A stretch of DNA of 64,000 nucleotides, taken from positions 1-64,000 of the forward strand of contig NZ_CP093339.1 of assembly GCF_022637395.1 (NCBI RefSeq), written 5' to 3'. The DNA is from Shinella sp. H4-D48 (GTDB lineage Bacteria > Pseudomonadota > Alphaproteobacteria > Rhizobiales > Rhizobiaceae). Of this stretch, positions 1 through 7,401 are shown piece by piece. Under the pieces are notes generated by a model. It saw only the letters and a list, made by a program, of their open reading frames with translations. It was not told where the DNA came from and ran no database searches. A program made the position numbers and the translations under genes. Within the stretch, counting starts at the first letter, position 1. The number at the start of each line of letters is the position of its first letter.

Positions 1-2
1 CC

Positions 3-344
3 GGCCCGGAAGCCCATGAGGACCGCCGCAAGCGTTGGATCGCTGGGATTGCGGCTGGCTGCTTCTACATTCTCGTCGGCGTGTTCGGCGTCACGCTTGC
101 CGCAGTCTTCACCGCTTTCCCCGCAACCTTCATCACCACGCTTGCCGGCCTCGCGCTGCTCGGCACGATCGGCGGCAGCCTCGCCGGCGCGATGGCCGAT
201 CCCGCCACCCGCGAGGTGTCGCTCATCACCTTCCTGGCCTCCGCCGCCAATATCAAGCTGCTTGGCATCGGCGGCGCCTTCTGGGGGCTGGTGATCGGCC
301 TTCTCGCCTACGCGGTTTTGAACTTCAGGTTCGGCCGCGCCTGA
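3..344 (+). CDS. benE: BenE-family benzoate/H+ symporter, C-terminal fragment
   Basis: The reading frame is open from the left edge, so only the last ~113 residues are present and the start lies outside the window. The fragment is hydrophobic with several membrane segments. It contains GTIGGSLAGAMADPATRE, then a TFLASAANIKLLGIGGAFWG stretch and a terminal membrane helix. This matches the C-terminal helices of BenE-type inner-membrane benzoate/proton symporters as I recall the family. It ends 47 bp from urtE, which converges on it from the other strand, so it belongs to a separate transcription unit. The substrate cannot be inferred from this fragment alone. Confidence 0.7.
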   Translation, partial: GPEAHEDRRKRWIAGIAAGCFYILVGVFGVTLAAVFTAFPATFITTLAGLALLGTIGGSLAGAMADPATREVSLITFLASAANIKLLGIGGAFWGLVIGLLAYAVLNFRFGRA

Positions 345-391
345 TGGCATGTCGGCCGCGGGGTGCGCCGATATTGGCCGGCGCGCCTCCG

Positions 392-1087
392 CTACACCGT
401 CATGTGGCGATGCACGAGATCATCCGTCAGCGCCGGGATAGGGCCTTGCGCGACGATACGGCCCTTTTCCATCATGGCGAAATGATCCGACGCCTCGCGG
501 GCGAACGCGATGTTCTGCTCCACAAGGATCACGGTCATGCCGAGTTCCCGGTTGAGACGCACGATGGCGCGCTCGATCTCCTCGACGATGGAGGGCTGGA
601 TGCCCTCGTTCGGCTCGTCGAGCAGCAGGAGCTTGGGGCCGGTGGCGAGTGCCCTTGCGATTGCGAGCTGTTGCTGTTGCCCGCCGGACAGGAGGCCGCC
701 TTGCCGGTCGAAATTCTCGACCAAATAGGGGAAGAGTTCCCCGACCAGCTCGGGCACGACATGCTTGCGGTCAGCGCGTGCAAACGAGCCCATCAGGATG
801 TTTTCCCGCACGGTGAAATCGGGAATGATCTCGCGGCCCTGCGGCACATAGGCGATGCCCGCCCGCGCGCGTTGATGGGTCTGCGCAGACGAGATGTCCT
901 GACCATCGAGCACGACCGCGCCCGTGCTGCGATCGGTCAGCGCCATCAGCGTCTTGAGGAATGTCGTCTTGCCGGTGCCGTTGCGCCCGAGAATGCTGGT
1001 GATCTTGCCGGCGGGCACCTCGAGCGAGATGCCTTGCAGCACATGGCTGCGGCCGTAATAGCTGTTCAGGTTCTTGATCGAGAGCAT
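392..1087 (-). CDS. urtE: Urea/amide ABC transporter ATPase UrtE
   Basis: A LivF-type ABC ATPase of 231 residues, the usual length for UrtE. Walker A is GRNGTGKTTF, the signature is LSGGQQQQLAIARAL, Walker B is LLLLDEPNEGIQ, and the H-loop follows as VEQNIAFA. It would pair with UrtD to power the UrtBC permease at the inner membrane. Its ATG overlaps the urtD stop by one base (TGATG on the coding strand), which implies translational coupling. It is the last gene of the minus-strand urtABCDE operon. Family knowledge ties this gene order to urea or short-chain amide uptake. The upstream amidase and amiCR make amides a real alternative to urea. Confidence 0.88.
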   Translation of the reverse strand: MLSIKNLNSYYGRSHVLQGISLEVPAGKITSILGRNGTGKTTFLKTLMALTDRSTGAVVLDGQDISSAQTHQRARAGIAYVPQGREIIPDFTVRENILMGSFARADRKHVVPELVGELFPYLVENFDRQGGLLSGGQQQQLAIARALATGPKLLLLDEPNEGIQPSIVEEIERAIVRLNRELGMTVILVEQNIAFAREASDHFAMMEKGRIVAQGPIPALTDDLVHRHMTV

Positions 1088-1836
1088 CAGGATATTCCCT
1101 TCGAACCGAGATAGGCCGCGCGTACGCGTGCATCGTTCTCGATCTCCGCCACGCTGCCTTCCGCCAGCACCTCGCCGAGATGCAGCACTGTGATGTGCTG
1201 GGCGATTTCCCGCACGAAGCCCATGTCGTGCTCAACGACGAGAAGCGTGTGGCGACCCTTGAGGCGGTTTATGATATCGGCTGTCTTTGACGTTTCGGCA
1301 TGGGTCATGCCGGCTGTCGGCTCGTCGAGCAGGATGACCTTAGGGTCTTGCGCCATCAGCATGCCGAGTTCAAGCCACTGGGTCTGCCCGTGGCTGAGGA
1401 ACGCCGCTGTCTTGCGCGCGACCTCAACCAGGCCTGTCAGCTCCAGTATCTCCACGATGCGCCGCCGCCGGTCGGCCGAAACGCCAAACCGGAGATTGGC
1501 AAAAACCGAGGGGTGCTTGTTGCAGCAGGCCACCTGGATGTTCTGCTCGACGGTCAGATCGCGAAACACGCTCGGGATCTGGAACTTTCGGCCGATCCCG
1601 GCGCGGGCAATGCGATGCTCCGGCCAGTTCGTGATCTCCTGGCCGAAGACGCGCACGCTGCCTTCCGTGCTGCGGATCTTGCCGCTGACGAGATCCATGA
1701 GCGTGGTCTTGCCCGCGCCATTGGCGCCGAGCAGCACCCTGAGTTCGCCGGTCGCGACGCTCAGGCTGACATCCTTGATCGCCTTGAAGCCGCCGAAGGC
1801 GACGCTCAGGCCGTTGAGTGTAAGTGCCTGGTTCAT
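1087..1836 (-). CDS. urtD: Urea/amide ABC transporter ATPase UrtD
   Basis: A LivG-type ABC ATPase of 249 residues from the chosen ATG at 1836. An in-frame start 28 codons upstream would run deep into urtC and adds a low-complexity Pro/Arg segment, so it was not used. Walker A is LGANGAGKTTLMDL, the signature is LSHGQTQWLELGMLMA, Walker B is VILLDEPTAGM, and the H-loop sits in LLVVEHDMGF. The LSHGQ-type signature in place of LSGGQ is common in UrtD. The start follows the urtC stop after one base, and the stop overlaps the urtE start, as in a tightly coupled operon. Confidence 0.87.
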   Translation of the reverse strand: MNQALTLNGLSVAFGGFKAIKDVSLSVATGELRVLLGANGAGKTTLMDLVSGKIRSTEGSVRVFGQEITNWPEHRIARAGIGRKFQIPSVFRDLTVEQNIQVACCNKHPSVFANLRFGVSADRRRRIVEILELTGLVEVARKTAAFLSHGQTQWLELGMLMAQDPKVILLDEPTAGMTHAETSKTADIINRLKGRHTLLVVEHDMGFVREIAQHITVLHLGEVLAEGSVAEIENDARVRAAYLGSKGIS

Positions 1837-1837
1837 G

Positions 1838-2977
1838 TCACGCGGTCTCCGATCGTGCAGCGCCCACGGCCGCGGGGGCCGAGGGTTGTTCGTCCCGCTG
1901 GAAGCGGGCGACGAGCGCATGGGCGAGCCCGCCCAGTCCGCGCGGCATGAAGAGCACGACGAGCACGAAGATGAGCCCGATAATGGCCTTCCATGCCTCG
2001 ACCAGCGCTTCGGTCTCGCTGACCTGTGCCTCGATCATGTTGATCAGGATGGCGCCGATGCAGGCGCCGAGCAGCGACGAGCGTCCGCCGACGGCCGCCC
2101 AAACAACCATCGTCACGGAAAAGGAGAGGTCCATGAAGGTCGGTGAAGCGAACTCTGTCACGACCACGTAGAGCATGCCGGCAAAGCCCGCGATCGCCGC
2201 CGACACGACGAAGAAGAACGTCTGGTAGACGGGCACGTTGAAGCCAAGATAACGCGCGCGCAGCTGGTCGTCGCGGATCGCCTGCAGGATGAGGCTTGCC
2301 CGTGTGTCGGCCAACAGCCGTGCGACGATCAGGGTCAGCGAGAGCGACGCTGCGCAAAGATAGTAGGTGGCCCGGCTGTAGGGATCGAACTCGATGCCGC
2401 CGATCGTCAGCCAGCCAAGGTCCGTAAGGCCGTTGAAGCCGTTGGTAATGGGTTGCGCATCGACCAGGACGAGCCGCACGAGAAGCACGAGCGCGAGCGT
2501 GATGATCGACACGAAGACGCCGGAGATGCGTTTGCGGAAGATGACGGCGCCGAGCACGCCCGCGATGACGACTGGCACAACGATGCCCATGGCAAGGCCG
2601 AACCACTGGTGCTGGAAGGGCAGCCACAGGAACGATCCCTTGTTGATGCAGCACAAATCCGTGGGTGCGCCGGGTTCGGCATTCCACAGCATGAAATCCG
2701 GTACCGGCGTGTCCGAGCCCTGCGAGAGGCTTGTGGGGCTGGCGAGCTTCAATGACATGGCAAGCATGTAGGCGCCCATGCCGAAGAACAGGCCTTGTCC
2801 CAGGTTGAGGATGCCGGCATAGCCCCAGGTCAGCGCGATGGCGACGCCGAGCATGCCGTAGACCAGGTATTTCGCGATGCGGTTCAGCCAGAATTCGTCG
2901 CCGAAAGCCGGAGCGAGGAAGAGCGCGGCGATGAACAATCCATAGGCCGCGAGCTGTATCTTGCGTTCGAGAGCCAT
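1838..2977 (-). CDS. urtC: Urea/amide ABC transporter permease UrtC
   Basis: A LivM-type inner-membrane permease of 379 residues. About ten hydrophobic segments are spread through the chain, beginning at residue ~8 and including LVYGMLGVAIALTWGYAGI and the family's GLLFFGMGAYM-like segment (seen as GQGLFFGMGAYMLAM). A longer hydrophilic loop near residues 95-125 contains two adjacent cysteines (LCCINKG). That loop is typical of UrtC rather than of generic LivM. It would form the translocation pore with UrtB. It lies 4 bp after urtB and 1 bp before urtD, in the same minus-strand operon. Confidence 0.87.
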   Translation of the reverse strand: MALERKIQLAAYGLFIAALFLAPAFGDEFWLNRIAKYLVYGMLGVAIALTWGYAGILNLGQGLFFGMGAYMLAMSLKLASPTSLSQGSDTPVPDFMLWNAEPGAPTDLCCINKGSFLWLPFQHQWFGLAMGIVVPVVIAGVLGAVIFRKRISGVFVSIITLALVLLVRLVLVDAQPITNGFNGLTDLGWLTIGGIEFDPYSRATYYLCAASLSLTLIVARLLADTRASLILQAIRDDQLRARYLGFNVPVYQTFFFVVSAAIAGFAGMLYVVVTEFASPTFMDLSFSVTMVVWAAVGGRSSLLGACIGAILINMIEAQVSETEALVEAWKAIIGLIFVLVVLFMPRGLGGLAHALVARFQRDEQPSAPAAVGAARSETA

Positions 2978-2981
2978 GGGG

Positions 2982-3875
2982 TCAGCGTCCTTTGTAAGAG
3001 AAGAGCCCGTTGGGCTTGAACAGGATCACGCCGATCACAACCGCAAAGACCACGGCGCGCGCGATGATGTCGTTGGTGCCGATCGCCACGAGTGCATTGA
3101 TCTCGCCAAGAAGCCCGGAAGACAGGATCGTGCCGAAAATGCTGCCGACGCCGCCCGTGACGACGACCATGAAGCCATCGACCACCATGGTCGCGCCCAT
3201 ATCGGGAAACACGGTCTTGAAGCCCGACATCATGACACCGGCGACGCCCGCCAGCCCCGAACCGAAGGCGAAGGTCAGCGCGTTGACGCGCTTGACGTCG
3301 ATGCCGCAGGCGGCGGCCATCTTCGGATTGCGGATGATGGCGCGAACCTGCACGCCGGCAGACGTGCGATAGAGGATAAACCAGGTCAGAGCGGTCAGGG
3401 CGAGTGTCACGCCGATGATGAAGGCGCGATAGCCGTTGAATTCCAGCCCGGCAACGGAGACCGTGCCCTGCAGGTAGGATGGCACGGTCACGTTCTGGAG
3501 GCCCGGGCCAAGACCGTCGATATGGATACCAAAGAAGGTGAGGCCGAATTCGAGCCGCACGGCCTGCTGGATGAGGATGGAAATCCCCCAGGTGGCAAGG
3601 AGCGTATCGAGAAGGCGGCCGTAGAGGCGGCGCACCACGAGGCGCTCGATGACGAGCCCGAAGAGGGCGGTCACCACGAAGGCGATGGGAATGGCGAGCA
3701 GGAAATTGGCGCCGAGCCAGATGCTGGACAGCACCGCCACATAGGCCCCGATCATCACCATTTCGCCATGCGCCATGTTGATGACGCCCATGGCACCGTA
3801 GGTAATGGCAAGCCCCAGAGCCACCAGCAGCAGGATCGAGCTGAGGCTGAGGCCAATGAAAATCACATCAAACAT
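2982..3875 (-). CDS. urtB: Urea/amide ABC transporter permease UrtB
   Basis: A LivH-type permease of 297 residues from the ATG at 3875, which has GGAAGGAA a suitable distance upstream. An earlier in-frame ATG adds a 20-residue Pro/Arg segment and no signal, and was rejected. The chain is mostly membrane helices with the family sequence GLAITYGAMGVINMAHGEM near residues 22-40. It would be the second half of the translocation pore with UrtC. It starts about 70 bp after urtA and ends 4 bp before urtC. No long periplasmic N-terminal extension, found in some UrtB proteins, is present. Confidence 0.87.
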   Translation of the reverse strand: MFDVIFIGLSLSSILLLVALGLAITYGAMGVINMAHGEMVMIGAYVAVLSSIWLGANFLLAIPIAFVVTALFGLVIERLVVRRLYGRLLDTLLATWGISILIQQAVRLEFGLTFFGIHIDGLGPGLQNVTVPSYLQGTVSVAGLEFNGYRAFIIGVTLALTALTWFILYRTSAGVQVRAIIRNPKMAAACGIDVKRVNALTFAFGSGLAGVAGVMMSGFKTVFPDMGATMVVDGFMVVVTGGVGSIFGTILSSGLLGEINALVAIGTNDIIARAVVFAVVIGVILFKPNGLFSYKGR

Positions 3876-3944
3876 TGAGCTGTTCCTTCCGGTCGAGCGA
3901 ACGCCCGCCGGGGCACGAGGACCCGGCGGGCGCAATTCGCCGAC

Positions 3945-5192
3945 TTAGCCCTTGAGCTTTGCCTGATCGAGGCCCTTGGCGGTGCAGAACAGGTTGTCCT
4001 CCGTCTCGCCGTAAGCGGAATAGGGCAGCGGCTTGAGCGGTGCCGGCTCCTCGCGGACGACCTTGCTCTGGCCGTCGGCCTGCCACTGGCCGATGCGCGG
4101 CGTCATCCAGCAATGCAGGTTATCGGCGTCGATGGTCACCTTGCCGCCGGGCGCGTCGTAGCTCTGGCCGCGAATGGCGTCGCGCATACCCTGCGGATCC
4201 AGATTGCCGGCCTTCTCCACCGCCTGCTTCCAGAGGAAGACCTGGAAATAGGCCGCCTCGAGCGAGTGATAGGTGACGGCCTTCGGGTCGTTGGTGAACT
4301 TGCGGAAGTTGTCGATGAAGGTGTGGTTCGCCGGGGTGTCGATCGACATGAAGTAGGGCACCGACATGTAGCTGCCCGCTGCATATTCCGCGCCCATCGC
4401 GGCGATCTCGATTTCCGAGGTTACGGTCGCGCAGATCGGAATGGTCTCGTGGGAAAGGCCCTGGTTCTTGAACTCGCGGTAAAAGGCGATGATGCTGTCG
4501 CCGACCACATTCGAAAGAACCACGTCGGCGCCTGATTCCTTGATCTTGTTGACCATGACAGCCCATTCGGAGTGGCCGAGTTCCAGATACTCGTCCGCCA
4601 CCCATTCGGCGCCGCTGGCCTCGATGAGCTTTTTGGAAACCTTTGCCATTTCGCGCGGATAGACATAGTTCGAGCCGACGATGAAGAACTTCTTCTTGCC
4701 GAGCGTCTCGACGATCCAGGGAATGTATTTACCGAGCTGCTGGTTCGGTATCGCGCCGGAATAGACCACGTTTCGCGAGCACTCGAAGCCCTCGTAATGG
4801 GTCTGGTAGAAGAGCGTCGCGTTGCGGCGCTCGAAGATCGGCAAGACGGCCTTGCGGCTCGCCGACGTGTGGCAGCCGAACACGGTATCGATCTTGTTCT
4901 TGACGATGAGAGAGGAGGCCTTCTCGCTGAAGGTCTTCGGGTCTGAGGCGCCGTCTTCCACGACGACCTCGATTGGCCGGCCGAGCACGCCGCCTGCGGC
5001 GTTGATCTCGCTTGCGGCCATCTGCACCGCATTGGCAAGAAGCTTTTCGACGACCGACAAGCCGCCGGTCTGGGAATAGAGGGCGCCGACGCGGATCGGG
5101 TCGGAGGCAAAGGCGCGGCCGATGATCGCCGGCGTCGTCATGACGACCGATGCGGCGGCTGTTGTCTTCAGGAAATTGCGTCTGTTCAACAT
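3945..5192 (-). CDS. urtA: Urea/short-chain amide ABC transporter substrate-binding protein UrtA
   Basis: A periplasmic binding protein of 415 residues from the ATG at 5192, with AAGGGG upstream. The N-terminus is a Tat-type signal peptide: NRRNFLKTTAAASVVMTTPA, with a cleavage region near AFASDP. The mature part begins IRVGALYSQTGGLSVVEKLL and contains TVFGCHTSASRKAVLPIFE and GSNYVYPREMA, hallmarks of the UrtA/AmiC/FmdD branch of type I binding proteins. It is the first gene of the importer operon and follows a 246-bp leader with a terminator and ANTAR-type hairpins. Induction by the AmiC/AmiR pair is therefore inferred. Urea and short-chain amides are both possible ligands. Confidence 0.85.
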   Translation of the reverse strand: MLNRRNFLKTTAAASVVMTTPAIIGRAFASDPIRVGALYSQTGGLSVVEKLLANAVQMAASEINAAGGVLGRPIEVVVEDGASDPKTFSEKASSLIVKNKIDTVFGCHTSASRKAVLPIFERRNATLFYQTHYEGFECSRNVVYSGAIPNQQLGKYIPWIVETLGKKKFFIVGSNYVYPREMAKVSKKLIEASGAEWVADEYLELGHSEWAVMVNKIKESGADVVLSNVVGDSIIAFYREFKNQGLSHETIPICATVTSEIEIAAMGAEYAAGSYMSVPYFMSIDTPANHTFIDNFRKFTNDPKAVTYHSLEAAYFQVFLWKQAVEKAGNLDPQGMRDAIRGQSYDAPGGKVTIDADNLHCWMTPRIGQWQADGQSKVVREEPAPLKPLPYSAYGETEDNLFCTAKGLDQAKLKG

Positions 5193-5236
5193 TGTGTTCC
5201 CCTTGTTGATGAACGTTGCATGGCGCGACTCCGCCA

Positions 5237-5255
5237 AATGCCGTGGCACGGCATT
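5237..5255. promoter_or_regulatory. Perfect 9-bp inverted repeat upstream of urtA
   Basis: Positions 5237-5245 and 5247-5255 are perfect inverted copies (AATGCCGTG / CACGGCATT) around a single central base. The element lies 45-63 bases upstream of the urtA start, downstream of the leader terminator. It could be a dimeric repressor or activator site, or an RNA hairpin with a three-base loop. No regulator is assigned. Confidence 0.4.
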
Positions 5256-5282
5256 CCGTCGCTGATTTTCGCTGTGATGGGA

Positions 5283-5298
5283 CTGACGACCTTGTCAG
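5283..5298 (-). promoter_or_regulatory. Hexaloop hairpin CTGAC-AAGGTC-GTCAG in the urtA leader
   Basis: On the minus strand this reads as a 5-bp stem (CTGAC/GTCAG) closing a six-base loop AAGGTC. A at loop position 1 and G at position 4 are the bases known to be conserved in ANTAR-binding hexaloops. It lies between the leader terminator and urtA. A copy with 15 of 16 bases identical lies upstream of the amidase gene (9083-9098). A DNA operator with the same dyad symmetry is the alternative reading. Confidence 0.5.
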
Positions 5299-5306
5299 GT
5301 GACAAT

Positions 5307-5339
5307 AAAAAACCCGCGAGGCTCATTCGAACCTGCGGG
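5307..5339 (-). terminator. Intrinsic terminator in the amiR-urtA leader
   Basis: On the minus strand, arms at 5339-5329 and 5324-5313 form a GC-rich hairpin (outer CCCGC/GCGGG, inner GGTTC/GAGCC with one G-U pair) and a four-base loop. Small bulges sit between the two stem halves. Six consecutive T (5312-5307) follow directly. The element lies about 115 bases before the urtA start, so it would cut off urt expression unless antitermination occurs. Confidence 0.8.
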
Positions 5340-5370
5340 CTACCTTGCCGTTGGCACTTTCCTCTGTGCC
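5336..5370 (-). promoter_or_regulatory. Candidate ANTAR (AmiR) RNA target: P1 and P2 hairpins
   Basis: On the minus strand two hairpins precede the terminator. P1 (5370-5353) has stem GGCAC/GTGCC and loop AGAGGAAA. P2 (5349-5338) has stem GGC/GCC and the six-base loop AAGGTA, with A1 and G4 as in known ANTAR targets. The 3' arm of P2 uses bases of the 5' arm of the terminator, so the two structures exclude each other, as expected for ANTAR antitermination. P1 has an eight-base loop rather than six, and the stems are short, so the assignment is an inference. Confidence 0.6.
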
Positions 5371-5438
5371 GCTTCCATGAATGGCCATGACGTTGCACGG
5401 GGACCCATGGATATATATGTCTTTCAGGACAGTGCGAA

Positions 5439-6047
5439 CTAAGCACGTTTCGGTGAGGCGCGCAAGTGCTCCTCGGACAGAACGATGGACTTTGCCACCT
5501 CCTCGATCGAAATGCGGCGCTCCATCGCCTGCCGCCTAAGATCTTGATATGCCTCGTTTTCCGTCGTGCCGTTGTGCGCCATGAGAATGGCCTTGGCGCG
5601 TGCGAGCTGCTGGTCGCCCATGACCTTCCTGCGGTATTTCCTCGTCTCCTTGATGAGGCGCTGCTGCTCCAGCCAGAGACTTCTGGCAATGGCGAGATTG
5701 GTCAGCAGACCAAAGGGTTTTATCGGCCTTTCCACCACGGCAAGAGCCCCGCTTTCCAGCACGATCTGAAGTGTCGAGGGGTTCTCGTAGCCGACGATGG
5801 CCAGCATGGTCGGGCCGGGTTTGGGCTGGTTCTTGATGAACCGCTCGATCTCGGGGCGGGCATCGTCCTCGATCGCCAGAAAGACCACATCGGTGCCGAC
5901 GGGCAACTCCGGCGGAACGGGCCAGATCTGGGTGGGAGAGCAGCCGATGCGGCGCAGGTGTTCGGTCAGCGACTGCCCCTCGGCATTGTTGGGATGGAGC
6001 ACGAGCACCTTGAGGTCCCGGAGATCTCGCAGAAGCGCAAATGACAT
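5439..6047 (-). CDS. amiR: ANTAR-domain response regulator AmiR (antiterminator)
   Basis: A protein of 202 residues from the ATG at 6047, preceded by AGGAGG. The N-terminal ~125 residues form a pseudo-receiver (LKVLVLHPNNAEGQSLTEHL) without the usual acidic phosphorylation pocket, as in AmiR. A coiled linker (LIKETRKYRRKVMGDQQL) follows. The C-terminal ANTAR three-helix domain reads LARAKAILMAHNGTTENEAY and DLRRQAMERRISIEEVAKSI. In the Pseudomonas amidase system AmiC holds AmiR until amide binds, and AmiR then binds leader RNA to prevent termination. Gene order here is amiC-amiR with a 9-bp gap, and a terminator leader lies immediately downstream before urtA. That places AmiR as its likely antiterminator. 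Confidence 0.88.
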   Translation of the reverse strand: MSFALLRDLRDLKVLVLHPNNAEGQSLTEHLRRIGCSPTQIWPVPPELPVGTDVVFLAIEDDARPEIERFIKNQPKPGPTMLAIVGYENPSTLQIVLESGALAVVERPIKPFGLLTNLAIARSLWLEQQRLIKETRKYRRKVMGDQQLARAKAILMAHNGTTENEAYQDLRRQAMERRISIEEVAKSIVLSEEHLRASPKRA

Positions 6048-6055
6048 CCTGCCTC

Positions 6056-7207
6056 CTAAAGACCGATGGCGTTGCGGGTCGCCGACATCGCCGACTCCGG
6101 TCTGTACTCGAGCATGAACGGATCGGGTGCGACACGGACGGACGGATCGTAGACGATATCGTACTCGCCCTTCGCGTTGACCTTCGCCACCCGAGGCCAC
6201 AGATGGGTGTGGTTGGTGGCGCCGTCGATCTTCACGAGCCCCTGCGGCGCATCGTACTCGACGTCCGCAAGCGCCGGCAGCAGATCGCCGAGCGCGGTGC
6301 TGCCGGCCTGTTCGAGGGCCTGGGCAAATAGGTGAACCTGGAAATAGGCCGCCTCCGCCGGTGCGGTCGGAAGGACGTCGTCACCAAATGCCCTGTGGTA
6401 ACTTGCGACGAACTCCTTCGCCTGGGGGCGGTCGAGCGTAGAGAAGAACGGTGCTGCCGTTACATGGCCCTCGGCAACGCTGGGCGTCAGCTGCCTGAAG
6501 TCGGCCTCGCTGGTGGACTGGCTGGCGATGGGCATGCGCTTCGAATCGAAGCCCGCCTCCTTGAAGGCTTTGAAGAAGGGAACGATGCCGTCTCCAACGA
6601 CCGTGGAATAGATGACGTCGGGGTTGGTGCGGCGGATGCGCTCGATGATCGTTGCGATGCTGGCATCGTCCAGGGCAAGCGGCACGTACATCTCATCCAC
6701 CACCTGGCCGCCGGCGCGCACGAAGAGATCGGCGATGGTGCGGTTCGATTCATAGGGATAGACATAGTTCGAGCCGACGAGGAACACCCGGTTGCCGTAG
6801 TTCTGCGTGAGGAACTGGACGAGCTGCACGGAATTCTGGTTGGGGGCCGCGCCCGTATAGATGCAGTTGCGCGAATATTCGAAGCCCTCGTAAAGGGTGG
6901 GATAGAACAGCAGCGCCCCCCGCGCCTCGATGACCGGCAACGCTGCCTTGCGCGTGTTGGACATGTGGCATCCGAAGACGACGTCGACCCGGTCCTCGTC
7001 GACGAGTTTCAAGGCCATGTCGCGATAGTTTGCGGGGATAGAGCCCGGATCGTAGGCGATCGGCACGATAGGTCGCCCCCGCACACCGCCGGCGCGATTG
7101 ATCTCGTCTATCGCGAGGAATGTTGCGGCGCGCTGCGTGCGCTCGACCGCCCCCGTCACCCCGGTTTCCGAAAACAGGACGCCAACGCGCCAATCATCAT
7201 TCCGCAT
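6056..7207 (-). CDS. amiC: AmiC-type amide sensor (cytoplasmic binding protein)
   Basis: A protein of 383 residues from the ATG at 7207. A TTG 12 bases upstream sits inside the U-tract of a terminator and was not chosen. The sequence starts directly with the ligand-binding fold (WRVGVLFSETGVTGAVERTQ) and has no signal peptide, unlike the homologous UrtA. It should therefore act in the cytoplasm as the ligand-controlled partner of AmiR. FGCHMSNTRKAALPVIE and GSNYVYPYESNR are shared with UrtA, showing common ancestry. Inferred role: sense amides or urea and release AmiR. It stands between the amidase gene and amiR on the same strand. Confidence 0.82.
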   Translation of the reverse strand: MRNDDWRVGVLFSETGVTGAVERTQRAATFLAIDEINRAGGVRGRPIVPIAYDPGSIPANYRDMALKLVDEDRVDVVFGCHMSNTRKAALPVIEARGALLFYPTLYEGFEYSRNCIYTGAAPNQNSVQLVQFLTQNYGNRVFLVGSNYVYPYESNRTIADLFVRAGGQVVDEMYVPLALDDASIATIIERIRRTNPDVIYSTVVGDGIVPFFKAFKEAGFDSKRMPIASQSTSEADFRQLTPSVAEGHVTAAPFFSTLDRPQAKEFVASYHRAFGDDVLPTAPAEAAYFQVHLFAQALEQAGSTALGDLLPALADVEYDAPQGLVKIDGATNHTHLWPRVAKVNAKGEYDIVYDPSVRVAPDPFMLEYRPESAMSATRNAIGL

Positions 7208-7217
7208 GCCTACCGCC

Positions 7218-7253
7218 AAAACAAAAAGCTCCCGCCCGTTGCCGGTCGAGAGC
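7218..7253 (-). terminator. Intrinsic terminator immediately upstream of amiC
   Basis: On the minus strand, arms at 7253-7247 (GCTCTCG) and 7234-7228 (CGGGAGC) pair with one G-U. They enclose a CCG/CGG inner stem with a GCAA loop. TTTTTGTTTT (7227-7218) follows. The hairpin ends about 20 bases before the amiC ATG. A 4-bp hairpin with a six-base loop (7263-7250) uses the same 5' arm and could act as an antiterminator. It may simply end the amidase transcript, or it may attenuate amiCR. Confidence 0.75.
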
Positions 7254-7359
7254 CACCCCGCTCAAGGATCTGGAAATACCAATGGCCGGATCATGTCAGG
7301 CCGTCGGCGATCTGGCAAGGGCGACATTGCCCCGCCGTGCATAACAGTTTTCGATTGTG

Positions 7360-7388
7360 GCCGGGCCGGCAAGGTATGCCGGCCCGGC
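7360..7388. terminator. Strong hairpin after the amidase gene
   Basis: Positions 7360-7370 and 7378-7388 form a perfect 11-bp GC-only inverted repeat around a 7-base loop, 13 bases past the amidase stop. No T-run follows on the minus strand, so it is either a weak or Rho-assisted terminator or an mRNA-stabilising 3' hairpin. A T-rich terminator lies about 110 bases further on. Confidence 0.6.
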
Positions 7389-7401
7389 TTCAGGAGAGCG
7401 G

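Noticed and set aside
6056-7219. AmiC read as a second periplasmic binding protein of the importer
   Set aside because: It has no signal peptide and lies directly before amiR, whereas UrtA carries a Tat-type signal and heads the importer operon.
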